Shown: in pieces, positions 38,601-46,661 of the stretch
How positions within the stretch are numbered: position 1 is the first letter of the stretch
Layout of the letters: every line of letters starts with the position of its first letter
Source: Palsa-504 sp963739135
GTDB lineage: Bacteria > Actinomycetota > Actinomycetes > Streptosporangiales > Streptosporangiaceae
Length of the DNA stretch: 64,000 nucleotides
Direction of reading: 5' to 3'
Assembly: GCA_963739135.1 (NCBI GenBank)
Contig: CAVTZG010000008.1
Coordinates: 496,001 to 560,000, forward strand
Program-made: the position numbers and the translations under genes
Notes under the pieces: generated by a model
Databases searched by the model: none
What the model saw: only the letters and a program-made list of their open reading frames with translations
Told to the model about the DNA's origin: nothing

Positions 38601-38907
38601 CCGCATCACCGCGCTGGCCCGCGAGGATCGCTGGTCGACCATGGCCCGCGCCGCGCTGCGGGACGACCTGTACGCCGCACACGCCTCGCTGGCCCAGGAC
38701 GTGCTCGGGGCCAGCGGGCCGGCGGTCCCGCGCAGCCCGGAGGAGCGGCTGGCCGCCTGGGCCGCGCAGAACGAGGCCGCGGTCGGCATGGCCGCCCAGA
38801 CCCTGGGCGAGATCTGGGAAAGCGAGCGGTTCACGTTCACCACGCTGTCGGTCGCGCTGCGTGCCATCAGGACCCTGGTCGCGGCCAGTTCCCTGCCCCA
38901 GGCCTAG
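35465..38907 (+). CDS. gdh: NAD-glutamate dehydrogenase, catalytic and C-terminal portion (frame interrupted)
   Basis: Continuation of the GDH in the -1 frame, entered at a run of five G (about 35460-35464), starting at GETGRPVPQVDAAALERRL. It carries the catalytic core: LRFGRVARGGLRWSDRLEDF, IVPSGAKGGFVCK with the active-site Lys, GDMSGDVFGNGVLLS for the nucleotide fold, and DLLWNGGIGTYVKA. A long helical C-terminus follows. Joined with the upstream part it gives about 1,618 residues, the expected size. No start codon fits the junction, so this half cannot be translated alone. The stop overlaps the convergent lipoprotein stop by four bases. Confidence 0.9.
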
Positions 38908-39959
38908 TAGGCGTGACCGTAGGTCGGGCCGCCGCCGGACCCGATGACGTCGACCTTGGCGCCATGGGCGCTCAGCGGCGGGTCGACCGCCACGTACTCA
39001 AACGTCCACTGGGTGAGCACCTCGTGGTAACCGACCTCGTTGGTGGCGCCGAGCAGCGGGACGAAGGCGGTCGGCACCGATATCGGTGACCCGGCCCCCG
39101 GCTTGCCGGACGAGCTGTCGGCATGCTGGGTGGTCGTGTTCAGGTACATCGAGTAGATGACCAGGGCCCCGCCATCGGCCGTCTTGAGCTCGAACTGCGG
39201 GAAGTTGGACCCCTCGAGCAGCCACTGGTACTGCAGGCCCTGGGCCTGATCCGAGCTGGCCTGGGCGGCCTGGGAGCCGTACAGTCCGGTGGTCAGCGGT
39301 CCCTGGCTCAGCACGGCCGCGGCCGGGTTGGCCGGGCCCTCGTCGACCACGGCCGCCTGGGTCGCCCCCAGCACGTCCGGCTGCAGCAGCAGGCCGCTGT
39401 CGCCGTCGGTCGCCGGGACCGCGTAGCCGTCCTGGTCGCGGGCCAACCCCGGCAGCGCCTGGTTGAGCGTGGCCGTCCCGATGACCGTCCAGGCCAGGCT
39501 CGCCTTGGGCCGTTCGAACAGCATGAGCGTGCTGGTCGCCGCGCTCAGCTGACTGCCCAGCACGGCTTGCCGCCGGACCGTCACTACGAACCACTGCCGG
39601 CTCCCGGTTTGCTCCGGCACGTAGAAGTCCGGCTGGCCGTAGCGGTATCTCGGCACCGGCGTGCCCGCTGCGGACAGCGCCATGTACTGGCTCTGCACCA
39701 CCGCCCACTGGGCGTAGGCCACTGCGGTCAGGCCCTGCTTCGCGTTCCCGCTGGCCGCGGTCGAATCGCTGACCGAGACGTAGGCATCGTAGGCCGCCTC
39801 GGCTTGGGCCACGGTCAGGCTGTGAGCGCCACCGGCCGCGCTCGCAGAGCCCGCGGCAGCGGAGCATCCGCCGGCGGCCAGCGCGATCACCGCGGCCAGC
39901 CCCACCGACCCGAGAACCCCCAGGTACCGGCGGCGGGCGGTGCGCCTTCCGACTGTCAC
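38904..39959 (-). CDS. Putative lipoprotein of unknown function
   Basis: 351 residues. A twin-Arg-like basic start (GRRTARRR), a hydrophobic stretch and ALAAGGC (Cys near 28) suggest a lipoprotein signal, although Ala at -3 is not ideal. The mature part begins with a helical YDAYVSVSDS segment and then alternates strands and Gln/Ala/Ser-rich loops, with few charged residues and no catalytic motif. I do not recognise its function; it may belong to a lipoprotein family found in other Actinomycetes. GTG 39959 is favoured: TATTCT (39968-39973) lies eight bases upstream, with no ribosome-binding site, suggesting a leaderless transcript. Confidence 0.75.
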   Translation of the reverse strand: MTVGRRTARRRYLGVLGSVGLAAVIALAAGGCSAAAGSASAAGGAHSLTVAQAEAAYDAYVSVSDSTAASGNAKQGLTAVAYAQWAVVQSQYMALSAAGTPVPRYRYGQPDFYVPEQTGSRQWFVVTVRRQAVLGSQLSAATSTLMLFERPKASLAWTVIGTATLNQALPGLARDQDGYAVPATDGDSGLLLQPDVLGATQAAVVDEGPANPAAAVLSQGPLTTGLYGSQAAQASSDQAQGLQYQWLLEGSNFPQFELKTADGGALVIYSMYLNTTTQHADSSSGKPGAGSPISVPTAFVPLLGATNEVGYHEVLTQWTFEYVAVDPPLSAHGAKVDVIGSGGGPTYGHAY

Positions 39960-40050
39960 GCTAAGGCAGAATACCGGGTTTGCCTGGCCGATTTGGCCCG
40001 CGGCCCGGGGCTGGAGCCTGTTCGTGCGCACCTCGCGTAGGCTAACCGGC

Positions 40051-41157
40051 ATGGCAGGTACCGATCCCGCCGATCAGATCGCGGCATTGACTTCGACGCT
40101 GGACAGCATCGAAGCTGTGCTCGATCCCGGCGCCATGCAGACCGAGGCGGACGGCCTGCGCGAGCAGGCGGCCGACCCTGAGCTGTGGGCCGACCCGGAG
40201 CGCGGGCAGAAGGTGCACCGCCGGCTGTCCTACCTGGAAGCCGAGCTGGCCCGGCTGGCCGGCCTGCGGCAGCGGCTGGACGACACCCAGACGCTGTTCG
40301 AGCTGGCCGAGGGCGAAGACGACCAGCCCACCAGGGAGGAGGCGGCCCGCGAGCTGGCCACGCTGCGCAGCGAGATAGACCAGCTCGAGGTGCGCACCCT
40401 GCTGGCCGGCGAGTACGACGCCCGGGAGGCCCTCATCTCGATCAACGCCCAGGCGGGCGGAGCGGACGCGGCCGACTTCTCGGAGAACCTGATGCGCATG
40501 TACCTGCGCTGGGCCGAGCGGCACAAGTACGCCACCGAGGTCTACGACATCTCCTACGCCGAAGAGGCCGGGATCAAGTCGACCACGTTCGCGGTCAAGG
40601 CGCCGTATGCCTACGGCACGCTGCGCGGCGAGCACGGCACCCACCGGATGGTCCGCATCTCCAAGTACGACAACCAGGGCCGCAGGCAGACCTCGTTCGC
40701 CGGGGTCGACGTGATGCCAGTGGTGGAGCAGGCCGACCACATCGAGATCGGTGAGGACGAGATCAGGGTCGACGTCTACCGGTCCAGCGGACCAGGCGGC
40801 CAGGGGGTCAACACCACCGACTCGGCGGTCCGCATCACCCACCTGCCCACCGGGATCGTGGTGTCATGCCAGAACGAGCGGAGCCAGATCCAGAACCGGG
40901 CCTCGGCCATGGCGGTGCTGCAGTCCAAGCTGCTCGAGCGGCGCCGCCAGGAAGACGCCGAGCAGATGGCCGCGCTGCGCGGTGACGGCGGGCGCGCCTG
41001 GGGCACCCAGATCCGCAACTACGTCCTTTACCCGTACCAGAACGTCAAGGACGTGCGGACCGGGATGGAAACCGGGAACGCGGTGGCGGTCCTGGACGGC
41101 GAGATCGACGAGTTCATCGACGCCGAAATCCGCTGGCTCCGCCAGAACGGACGCTAG
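40051..41157 (+). CDS. prfB: Peptide chain release factor 2 with a variant anticodon tripeptide
   Basis: 368 residues. RF2 recognises UGA and UAA and triggers peptidyl-tRNA hydrolysis. The catalytic GGQ is intact (249-251, in SSGPGGQGVNTTDSAVR). The codon-recognition loop, normally Ser-Pro-Phe, reads ISKYDNQGRRQTSFAGVDV: Ser204-Lys205-Tyr206, bases 40660-40668. The flanking residues are otherwise the normal actinobacterial RF2 sequence, so the alignment is unambiguous. No programmed frameshift is present; the frame is continuous from ATG 40051. Many genes in this window end in TGA, so UGA must still be read. It is upstream of the ftsEX-smpB group. Confidence 0.95.
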   Translation: MAGTDPADQIAALTSTLDSIEAVLDPGAMQTEADGLREQAADPELWADPERGQKVHRRLSYLEAELARLAGLRQRLDDTQTLFELAEGEDDQPTREEAARELATLRSEIDQLEVRTLLAGEYDAREALISINAQAGGADAADFSENLMRMYLRWAERHKYATEVYDISYAEEAGIKSTTFAVKAPYAYGTLRGEHGTHRMVRISKYDNQGRRQTSFAGVDVMPVVEQADHIEIGEDEIRVDVYRSSGPGGQGVNTTDSAVRITHLPTGIVVSCQNERSQIQNRASAMAVLQSKLLERRRQEDAEQMAALRGDGGRAWGTQIRNYVLYPYQNVKDVRTGMETGNAVAVLDGEIDEFIDAEIRWLRQNGR

Positions 41158-41164
41158 TGCTAGC

Positions 41165-41184
41165 CCGGGGGGACGACCCCCCGG
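41165..41184 (+). terminator. Hairpin after prfB
   Basis: Perfect 8-bp arms CCGGGGGG and CCCCCCGG with loop ACGA, starting seven bases after the prfB stop. No T-run follows. It probably separates prfB from the convergent small gene. Confidence 0.6.
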
Positions 41185-41306
41185 AGCCCCCCGCTGCGCT
41201 CCGCGCCCCGCTGCGGTGCCCGCCGTAGTATCGCCCGCCCGGAGGGGCCTATGGCCCCTCGCGGTCCGCGCGATGGCGGCCACGCTACGCTGCCGCAGTT
41301 ACCCCG

Positions 41307-41492
41307 CTACTGCCCGAAGTGCAGGGCCAGCAGCATCAGCAGGGTGAGCAGGAGGATGGCGGCGATCACCACCTGTGGCGTGGCGTTGAAGTGATGATGG
41401 TGAACCTGCTGGCGAGATGCCCGGCACGCCGGGCAACGGCCCTCCACCACCGGTCCTGCGCACTGCGCGCAGATGAGGTGTTCGCAGCTCAT
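41307..41492 (-). CDS. Small zinc-ribbon membrane protein
   Basis: 61 residues beginning MSCEHLICAQC. Two CxxC pairs (CAQC and CPAC, plus an earlier Cys) suggest a zinc ribbon. A His-rich stretch (HHHH) is next, and then a single C-terminal membrane helix (about 40-58), giving a tail-anchored topology with the metal-binding head in the cytoplasm. ATG 41492 has AAAGGG five bases upstream and is preferred over the longer frame. It is convergent with prfB. Function unknown. Confidence 0.75.
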   Translation of the reverse strand: MSCEHLICAQCAGPVVEGRCPACRASRQQVHHHHFNATPQVVIAAILLLTLLMLLALHFGQ

Positions 41493-41659
41493 CGGAACCC
41501 TTTCCGGCTGGCCTGTGCCCGACACTTGCCGTGATGTAAGGCCTTAGCTGCCAGTTTCCCTCTAGACTGTTCCCTGGCCTAAACCAGGTTACCCGCTAGT
41601 CGCCCGAGTTGGCGGCGGCAACGCGGTCCGAACCCTGCCAACGTCGATGTGATGGTCCC

Positions 41660-42349
41660 GTGATCAACTTCGATAACGTCACCAAGGTCTACGCGAATCA
41701 GAGTCGGCCCGCGTTGGAGAGCGTGAACATATCGGTCGCCAAGGGAGAGTTCGTTTTTCTGGTCGGCCCGTCCGGGTCGGGCAAGTCCACCTTTCTCCGG
41801 CTGGTGCTGAAGGAGGAGCGGCCGACCGAGGGCCGGATCCACGTGGCGGGCCGGGATCTCGCGCGGCTCACCAACTGGAAGGTGCCCTACCTGCGGCGGC
41901 GCATCGGCTGCGTGTTCCAGGATTTCCGGCTGCTGCCGAACAAGAACGTCTACCAGAACGTCGCCTTCGCCCTCGAGGTCATCGGCAAGCACCGCCGCTT
42001 CATCCGCAAGGTCGTGCCCGAGGTCATCGACCTGGTCGGCCTGGAGGGCAAGCATTACCGCATGCCCGACGAGCTGTCCGGCGGGGAGCAGCAGCGGGTC
42101 GCGATGGCGCGCGCGTTCGTCAACCGCCCGATGATCCTGCTCGCCGACGAGCCCACCGGGAACATCGACCCGGCCACCTCGATCGGCATCATGAAGGTGC
42201 TCGACCGGATCAACCGGACCGGGACAACCGTAGTGATGGCCACGCATGACGCGGCCATCGTCGACTCCATGCGCAAGCGGGTCATCGAACTCGAATACGG
42301 CAAGGTTGTCCGAGACCAGTCACGCGGGGTATACGGCCAGGCCTACTGA
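41660..42349 (+). CDS. ftsE: Cell division ATP-binding protein FtsE
   Basis: 229 residues, an ABC ATPase. Walker A GPSGSGKST near 35-43, Q-loop CVFQDFRLLP, signature LSGGEQQR, Walker B ILLADEPTGNID, and the H-loop ATHD. Together with FtsX it couples the divisome to peptidoglycan hydrolases. GTG 41660 matches the usual family start (INFDNVTKVY). ftsX follows after 45 bases. Confidence 0.96.
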   Translation: MINFDNVTKVYANQSRPALESVNISVAKGEFVFLVGPSGSGKSTFLRLVLKEERPTEGRIHVAGRDLARLTNWKVPYLRRRIGCVFQDFRLLPNKNVYQNVAFALEVIGKHRRFIRKVVPEVIDLVGLEGKHYRMPDELSGGEQQRVAMARAFVNRPMILLADEPTGNIDPATSIGIMKVLDRINRTGTTVVMATHDAAIVDSMRKRVIELEYGKVVRDQSRGVYGQAY

Positions 42350-42394
42350 CCCGGCCGGCCCCCGTCAACCCAGGACTACGAGGAAACAGCCAGC

Positions 42395-43306
42395 ATGCGT
42401 TCACAGTTCGTCCTCTCCGAAATCTGGATCGGGCTGCGCCGGAATCTCACCATGACGATGGCGCTCATCGTGGTCGTGGCCATCAGCCTTTCCCTGCTCG
42501 GTACGGGCCTGCTGTTCGTCAAGCAGGTGGACCGGACGCGAACCTACTGGCAGGGCAAGGTCGAGCTGTCGATCTACCTGTGCATCAAGACCAGCCCCGA
42601 GCCGCGGTGCCAGCAGAACGGCCCCGCCACCGACGCCGAGCGGGCCCAGCTGCGCCAGCAGCTGGAGCAGATGCCGCAGGTCGAAGCCGTCTACTACGTG
42701 TCTCAGCAGCAGGCCTACACCGAATTCAGGCAGTACTTCTCGAATCAGCCGGCCATGGTCCAGGACACCCAGGAAGGTGACATCCCCGACTCGTTCGAGG
42801 TCAAGCTCAAGAACCCCGAGGCCGACTACAGCATCGTGGCCAGCGCGGTCACCGGCGCCCAGGGCGTGGAGACCGTGGTCGACGAGATGACCATCCTGGA
42901 CAAGTTCTACCGGCTGCTCGACGGCGCGCGGAACGCCGTGGTCATTATCGCCCTGATCCTGATCGTGGCCGCCGTCCTGCTGGTGGCCAACACGATCAGG
43001 CTGTCCGCCTTCAACCGCCGCAGGGAAACCGCGATCATGCGGCTGGTCGGGGCGTCTAACTTCTACATCCAGCTGCCATTCCTGCTCGAGGGGACCATCG
43101 CCGGGCTGATCGGCTGGGCCATCGCCGCCGGGCTTCTGGTGGCCGTCAAGTCGCTGATGCTGGATAGCCTGGGGCAGTACTTCTCCTTCAACGTGGGTCT
43201 GTCCGTCGGGGACCTGATTGAGGTCATTCTGGTCTCGATGGCCGTCGGCGTGCTGCTGTGCGGCGTGACGTCGTTCCTGACGCTGCGCCGTTACCTGCGA
43301 ATCTGA
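42395..43306 (+). CDS. ftsX: Cell division protein FtsX
   Basis: 303 residues with four membrane helices: one near the N-terminus (about 22-45) and three in the C-terminal half (near 187-205, 230-260 and 275-297). A ~120-residue extracytoplasmic domain lies between helices one and two; it includes two Cys (CIKTSPEPRCQ) that could form a disulfide. The FtsX core ETAIMRLVGASNFYIQLPFL precedes the last helices. It is the permease-like partner of FtsE and activates cell-wall hydrolases outside the cell. Confidence 0.96.
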   Translation: MRSQFVLSEIWIGLRRNLTMTMALIVVVAISLSLLGTGLLFVKQVDRTRTYWQGKVELSIYLCIKTSPEPRCQQNGPATDAERAQLRQQLEQMPQVEAVYYVSQQQAYTEFRQYFSNQPAMVQDTQEGDIPDSFEVKLKNPEADYSIVASAVTGAQGVETVVDEMTILDKFYRLLDGARNAVVIIALILIVAAVLLVANTIRLSAFNRRRETAIMRLVGASNFYIQLPFLLEGTIAGLIGWAIAAGLLVAVKSLMLDSLGQYFSFNVGLSVGDLIEVILVSMAVGVLLCGVTSFLTLRRYLRI

Positions 43307-43338
43307 CGAAGGGGACCGCGGGTGCTGACGGGAGGAAC

Positions 43339-43803
43339 GTGGTTCGGGAACAGGGGCGGAAGGTCATCGCCCGGAACCGGCGTGCGCTCCACGACTATCA
43401 CGTCGAGGACACCTACGAGGCGGGCCTGGTCCTGACCGGGACCGAGGTCAAGTCGCTGCGCGCAGGCCGTGTGTCCCTCGCCGACGGGTTCGCCCAGATC
43501 TCCGACGGCGAAGTGTGGCTGCACAACGTGCACATCCCCGAGTACACCGAGGGCACCTGGACCAACCACACTCCCCGGCGGATCAGGAAGCTGCTGCTGC
43601 ACCGCAAGGAGATCGACCGGCTGGCCAGCAAGATCGCCGAGCAGGGCCTGACCCTGGTCCCGCTGTCGATGTATTTCAAGGACGGCAACGCGAAGGTGGA
43701 GCTGGCGCTGGCCCGCGGCAAGCGGACTTACGATAAGCGTCAGGCCCTGGCCAAACGCGACGCGGTGAGGGAAATGGACCGGGCCCTGAAACGGCGAAGG
43801 TGA
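43339..43803 (+). CDS. smpB: SsrA-binding protein SmpB
   Basis: 154 residues, normal size. It binds tmRNA and delivers it to stalled ribosomes. Characteristic segments are RKVIARNRRALHDYHVEDTYEAG in two blocks near the start, GTEVKSLRAG, LHNVHIPEY and the basic C-terminal tail YDKRQALAKRDAVREMDRALK. GTG 43339 has GGAGG only three bases upstream, a short spacing, but it gives the expected N-terminus. The gene for its RNA partner, ssrA, lies 2.3 kb downstream on the same strand. Confidence 0.95.
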   Translation: MVREQGRKVIARNRRALHDYHVEDTYEAGLVLTGTEVKSLRAGRVSLADGFAQISDGEVWLHNVHIPEYTEGTWTNHTPRRIRKLLLHRKEIDRLASKIAEQGLTLVPLSMYFKDGNAKVELALARGKRTYDKRQALAKRDAVREMDRALKRRR

Positions 43804-43816
43804 CGGCGGGCAGATC

Positions 43817-45856
43817 GTGTCCTCTCCTGCGAGCGAGCACGGCGGCCACGTTAGGCCGCGGGGTCCCGGCGCGCCCGCTCAACACCGGGCCCGCCCCGGC
43901 ACCCGTCCCGCGCCAGCGAGTCCCCGTCCCGGGCCGGGCGGGCCCCGTCCCGGCCGCCACGGGGCGGGCCAGCCGCCCGCGGGCCGCAGGTCCCCGCCGC
44001 GGCGGCAGTCGAGACGTTCGAAGATCGTCCTGGCCGCGGTCATCGCGGTCGGGGTGCTCGTCATCGGCCTGGCCACCGGCTTCGGCTCGGAAGTTTCCGC
44101 AGAACCCGCCGCCCAGGCCTTCCTGCTCAGCTGGCAGCAGCAGGACTACGTGGCCGCGGGCGCGCTGACCACTGCCCCACCCGGCACCGTGGCCGCGGAC
44201 CTCAAAAGCGCCTTCGCGCAGCTCGACGCCACCCAGATGCTGCTGTCCATGAGCTCCGTCGTCCAGCACGGCGCCACGGCGGAAGCATCGTTCACGGTCT
44301 CGGTCGATCTGGCCGGGCAAGGACGGGTCTGGACCTACCAGAGCCGGTTCGGGATGCGGGTGGCCGACGGCAGCTGGAAGGTGGAGTGGGCGCCCAGCGT
44401 GATGCACCCGAGCCTGACCCAGGGTGAACGGCTGGCCGTGGTGACCAAGTTCCCGGCCCGGGCGTCCGTGCTCGACTCCGAGGGCCAGCCGCTCGAGGTC
44501 CCCTCCCCGGTCTACGTGCTGGGGGTGCGACCCGGCCGGCTGGCCGATCCGGGCCTGACGGCCAGCAAGTTCGCCGGCCTGACCGGGCTGGACGCCCGGC
44601 AGGTGCTTGGCCAGATCAACGCCGCGCCGCCCGCCGGCTTTCTCGCCCTGGCCTCGCTCGACCCCGGGACGTACGCCAAGCTGAGCTCCGGGCTGCGCAG
44701 CGTGCCCGGACTGGTCGTCGAGCGGAAGGCGGAGCGGCTGTACCAGGCCGAAGCTACCGGGCTGGTCGGCTCGGTAGGCAGCGAGATCAGCCCCGTGCTA
44801 CGCGCCGACGGCACGTTCTACCTGCCGGGCACCACGGTCGGGCTGTCCGGCCTGGAGCAGGCCTACCAGCGTGAGCTGGCCGGCACGCCCACCACCGAGG
44901 TGGTCGCGGTGACCTCGGCCGGCGCTACGGCCGACGTCCTGGCGACCTGGCGCGGCACACCCGGCACCCCGGTACGCACCACCATCGACTCCAAGGTGCA
45001 GGACGCCGCCCTGTCCGCCCTGGATAGCGCCTTCACGTCGGGCGAGATCGTCGCGGTCCAGGCCACGACGGGCCAGGTCCTGGCCGTGGCGCAGCGTCAG
45101 GCCGCGGGTGCTCCCGCCCCGGCCGGCGCCTTCGACGCCAAGCTGGTCCCCGGAATGGCGTTCACCATCGTGTCCACGGCCGCCCTGCTGGGCACCAACC
45201 TGACCGCGTCCACCCCGATATCCTGCGACAACTCCTTTACCGTGGGCGGCCAGACGTTCACCAGCGACGGGACAGGCGAGGTCCGCCCGTTCAGCAATGC
45301 CTTCGCCAACCAATGCGACACGGCCTTCGTGGGCCTGTCCGAGCGGCTCAACGCCAGCCAGCTGGCCCGGGCCGTGCGGGAGTTCGGCATCGGGGCCGAC
45401 TGGTCGCAGCTGCCGGTCCATGCCTTCTCCGGATCGGTTCCGTCGGCCGCGGGCGACGCGGCCCTGGCCGCCGAGACCATCGGCCAGGGCGACGTGCGGA
45501 TGAGCCCGCTGGCCATGGCCATGGTTGCCGCAGTCGTGGACTCCGGCAGCTGGCACACCCCGGTGGTCACCCAGGGGGCCCCCGACCCGGTCGGTACCGC
45601 GCTGAACCCCGCCGCCATGTCCGCGCTGCGCAAGCTGATGCGCAATACGGTGAGTTCCGGCGCCGCGCAGGCGGCCGGCCGCCCCGGCGCCCCGGTTTAC
45701 GGCCAGGTCGGCCTGGTCCGTACCGGATCGACCTGGACCAGCTGGTTCGTCGGCTTCCGCGGCAGCATCGCGTTCACCGTCATCGAGTCAGGTAAGACCG
45801 CCCAGCTCTCCGCCGCCGCCCTAGCCGGCGCCTTCCTGTCCGGCCTCGGCTCCTGA
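43817..45856 (+). CDS. Penicillin-binding-protein-like protein without catalytic motifs
   Basis: 679 residues: an Arg/Pro-rich cytoplasmic start of ~68 residues, one membrane helix (about 70-88), an NTF2-like MecA_N domain (about 95-200), a dimerisation-like region, and a transpeptidase fold from ~385. The fold is clear (TTIDSKVQDAALSAL, IVAVQATTGQVLAVAQR), but each active-site element is changed. SxxK reads PGMAFTIV (Met447 and Thr450), SxN reads QCD (499-501) and KTG reads RTGS (635-638). Transpeptidation and beta-lactam acylation are therefore not expected. A structural or regulatory role near the divisome genes ftsEX is possible. It starts 13 bases after smpB. Confidence 0.88.
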   Translation: MSSPASEHGGHVRPRGPGAPAQHRARPGTRPAPASPRPGPGGPRPGRHGAGQPPAGRRSPPRRQSRRSKIVLAAVIAVGVLVIGLATGFGSEVSAEPAAQAFLLSWQQQDYVAAGALTTAPPGTVAADLKSAFAQLDATQMLLSMSSVVQHGATAEASFTVSVDLAGQGRVWTYQSRFGMRVADGSWKVEWAPSVMHPSLTQGERLAVVTKFPARASVLDSEGQPLEVPSPVYVLGVRPGRLADPGLTASKFAGLTGLDARQVLGQINAAPPAGFLALASLDPGTYAKLSSGLRSVPGLVVERKAERLYQAEATGLVGSVGSEISPVLRADGTFYLPGTTVGLSGLEQAYQRELAGTPTTEVVAVTSAGATADVLATWRGTPGTPVRTTIDSKVQDAALSALDSAFTSGEIVAVQATTGQVLAVAQRQAAGAPAPAGAFDAKLVPGMAFTIVSTAALLGTNLTASTPISCDNSFTVGGQTFTSDGTGEVRPFSNAFANQCDTAFVGLSERLNASQLARAVREFGIGADWSQLPVHAFSGSVPSAAGDAALAAETIGQGDVRMSPLAMAMVAAVVDSGSWHTPVVTQGAPDPVGTALNPAAMSALRKLMRNTVSSGAAQAAGRPGAPVYGQVGLVRTGSTWTSWFVGFRGSIAFTVIESGKTAQLSAAALAGAFLSGLGS

Positions 45857-46161
45857 CCACCCCGGCGCCCCCCCGTCCTGGCCCTTAACCCCACCACACC
45901 CGCCCCACCAGCCTCCAGCCTCCAGCCTCCCACCTTCCCGCCCTAGCTTCCGGCATCCGGCCACGACCCGGCCATTGGACCGGCTCCGACCCTGCCGGTC
46001 GGCCCCTGCGGGCGTGTTCAGGCCACCGCCAGCGCCCGCAGGGGCCACTTTGCTGTCGGCCTGACGTACTCGCGGGGAATCCAGGTTGGCTGGCGCGGGT
46101 TATACGTGTACGGTCAGGTACGGCGGTGTGGCGATGCCGTACCCGCCGTGACAACTCAATA
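45857..46161. other. Intergenic region between the PBP-like gene and ssrA
   Basis: A C-rich tract, including CAGCCTC repeated in tandem near 45910, is followed by a long inverted repeat: arms GGCCCCTGCGGGCG at 46001-46014 and its complement at 46033-46046. This is a probable transcription terminator or processing hairpin for the preceding operon. A TATACG box near 46101 may serve the ssrA precursor, whose 5' leader would be removed by RNase P. No gene is seen. Confidence 0.55.
46001..46046 (+). terminator. 14-bp perfect inverted repeat downstream of the PBP-like gene
   Basis: Arms of 14 bp with an 18-base loop, about 145 bases after the stop codon and 115 bases before mature tmRNA. It is a likely boundary between the smpB/PBP operon and ssrA. 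Confidence 0.5.
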
Positions 46162-46529
46162 GGGGGTGATCGGTTTCGACTTCGGTAGTTGATCCAGGGG
46201 AAGCGGGCCGAGGGTTGCGGTTGTGACCTCGTTAATCCTGTGACCGCAAACCAATAAGTGCCAACTCTAATCAGCGCACTCTCGCTCTCGCCGCTTAAGG
46301 CGAGTTAGTGAGTGTCAGCCCGGGGATGCCTCCGACCCGGTGTCTGGCATCAGCTAGGAGGATCCACCGTCTGACCCGGCCGCGGGGCCAGGCGGGACAT
46401 CAAACAGTGGCTGAGCCTGTCGGCGTCTTGCTTGCGTGATCGCCGGGGCTGAGAAAAGCACAGCAAGCTGCGCCCGGAGAAGCCCTGGTGAGGTACTGAA
46501 GGACGCGGGTTCGATTCCCGCCACCTCCA
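46162..46529 (+). ncRNA. ssrA: Transfer-messenger RNA (tmRNA)
   Basis: Classical one-piece tmRNA of ~368 bases. The 5' end GGGGGTG pairs with CACCTCC at 46522-46528 as the tRNA-like acceptor stem, the conserved GATCGGTTTCGAC follows the 5' end, and the T-arm GCGGGTTCGATTCCCGC lies at the 3' end. The tag reading frame is GCC at 46260 to TAA at 46296-46298 and encodes ANSNQRTLALAA, ending in the expected protease-recognised LAA. The terminal CCA is not encoded (AAG follows the discriminator), so it must be added after transcription. It rescues stalled ribosomes together with SmpB. Confidence 0.95.
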
Positions 46530-46533
46530 AGAG

Positions 46534-46555
46534 TGCTCAAGCAACCCCTTGAGCA
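46534..46555 (+). terminator. Rho-independent-like terminator of ssrA
   Basis: Arms TGCTCAAG and CTTGAGCA (8 bp, perfect) with a 6-base loop, followed by TTGTT, beginning five bases after the tmRNA 3' end. Confidence 0.75.
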
Positions 46556-46661
46556 TTGTTGGAGGTGTCCGTATCCCCTGCGTAGAGAGCTAGTATCTCG
46601 CGTGCCCAGGCAACGGCATCAGTCACCCTGATCCCCGTTGGTTGAGGGCGTGTCCAGAGTT

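Noticed and set aside
35860..38682. 940-residue minus-strand frame opposite glutamate dehydrogenase
   Set aside because: Same reason: antisense shadow rich in His, Gln, Gly and Val without recognisable domains.
40051..40160. Programmed +1 frameshift in prfB
   Set aside because: The RF2 frame is continuous from the ATG; no in-frame TGA occurs near codon 25.
46350..46556. Minus-strand open frame of 68 residues with WRWRESNPRPS
   Set aside because: It is antisense to the 3' part of tmRNA; this peptide pattern is a well-known artefact of translating the reverse strand of tRNA-like T-arms.
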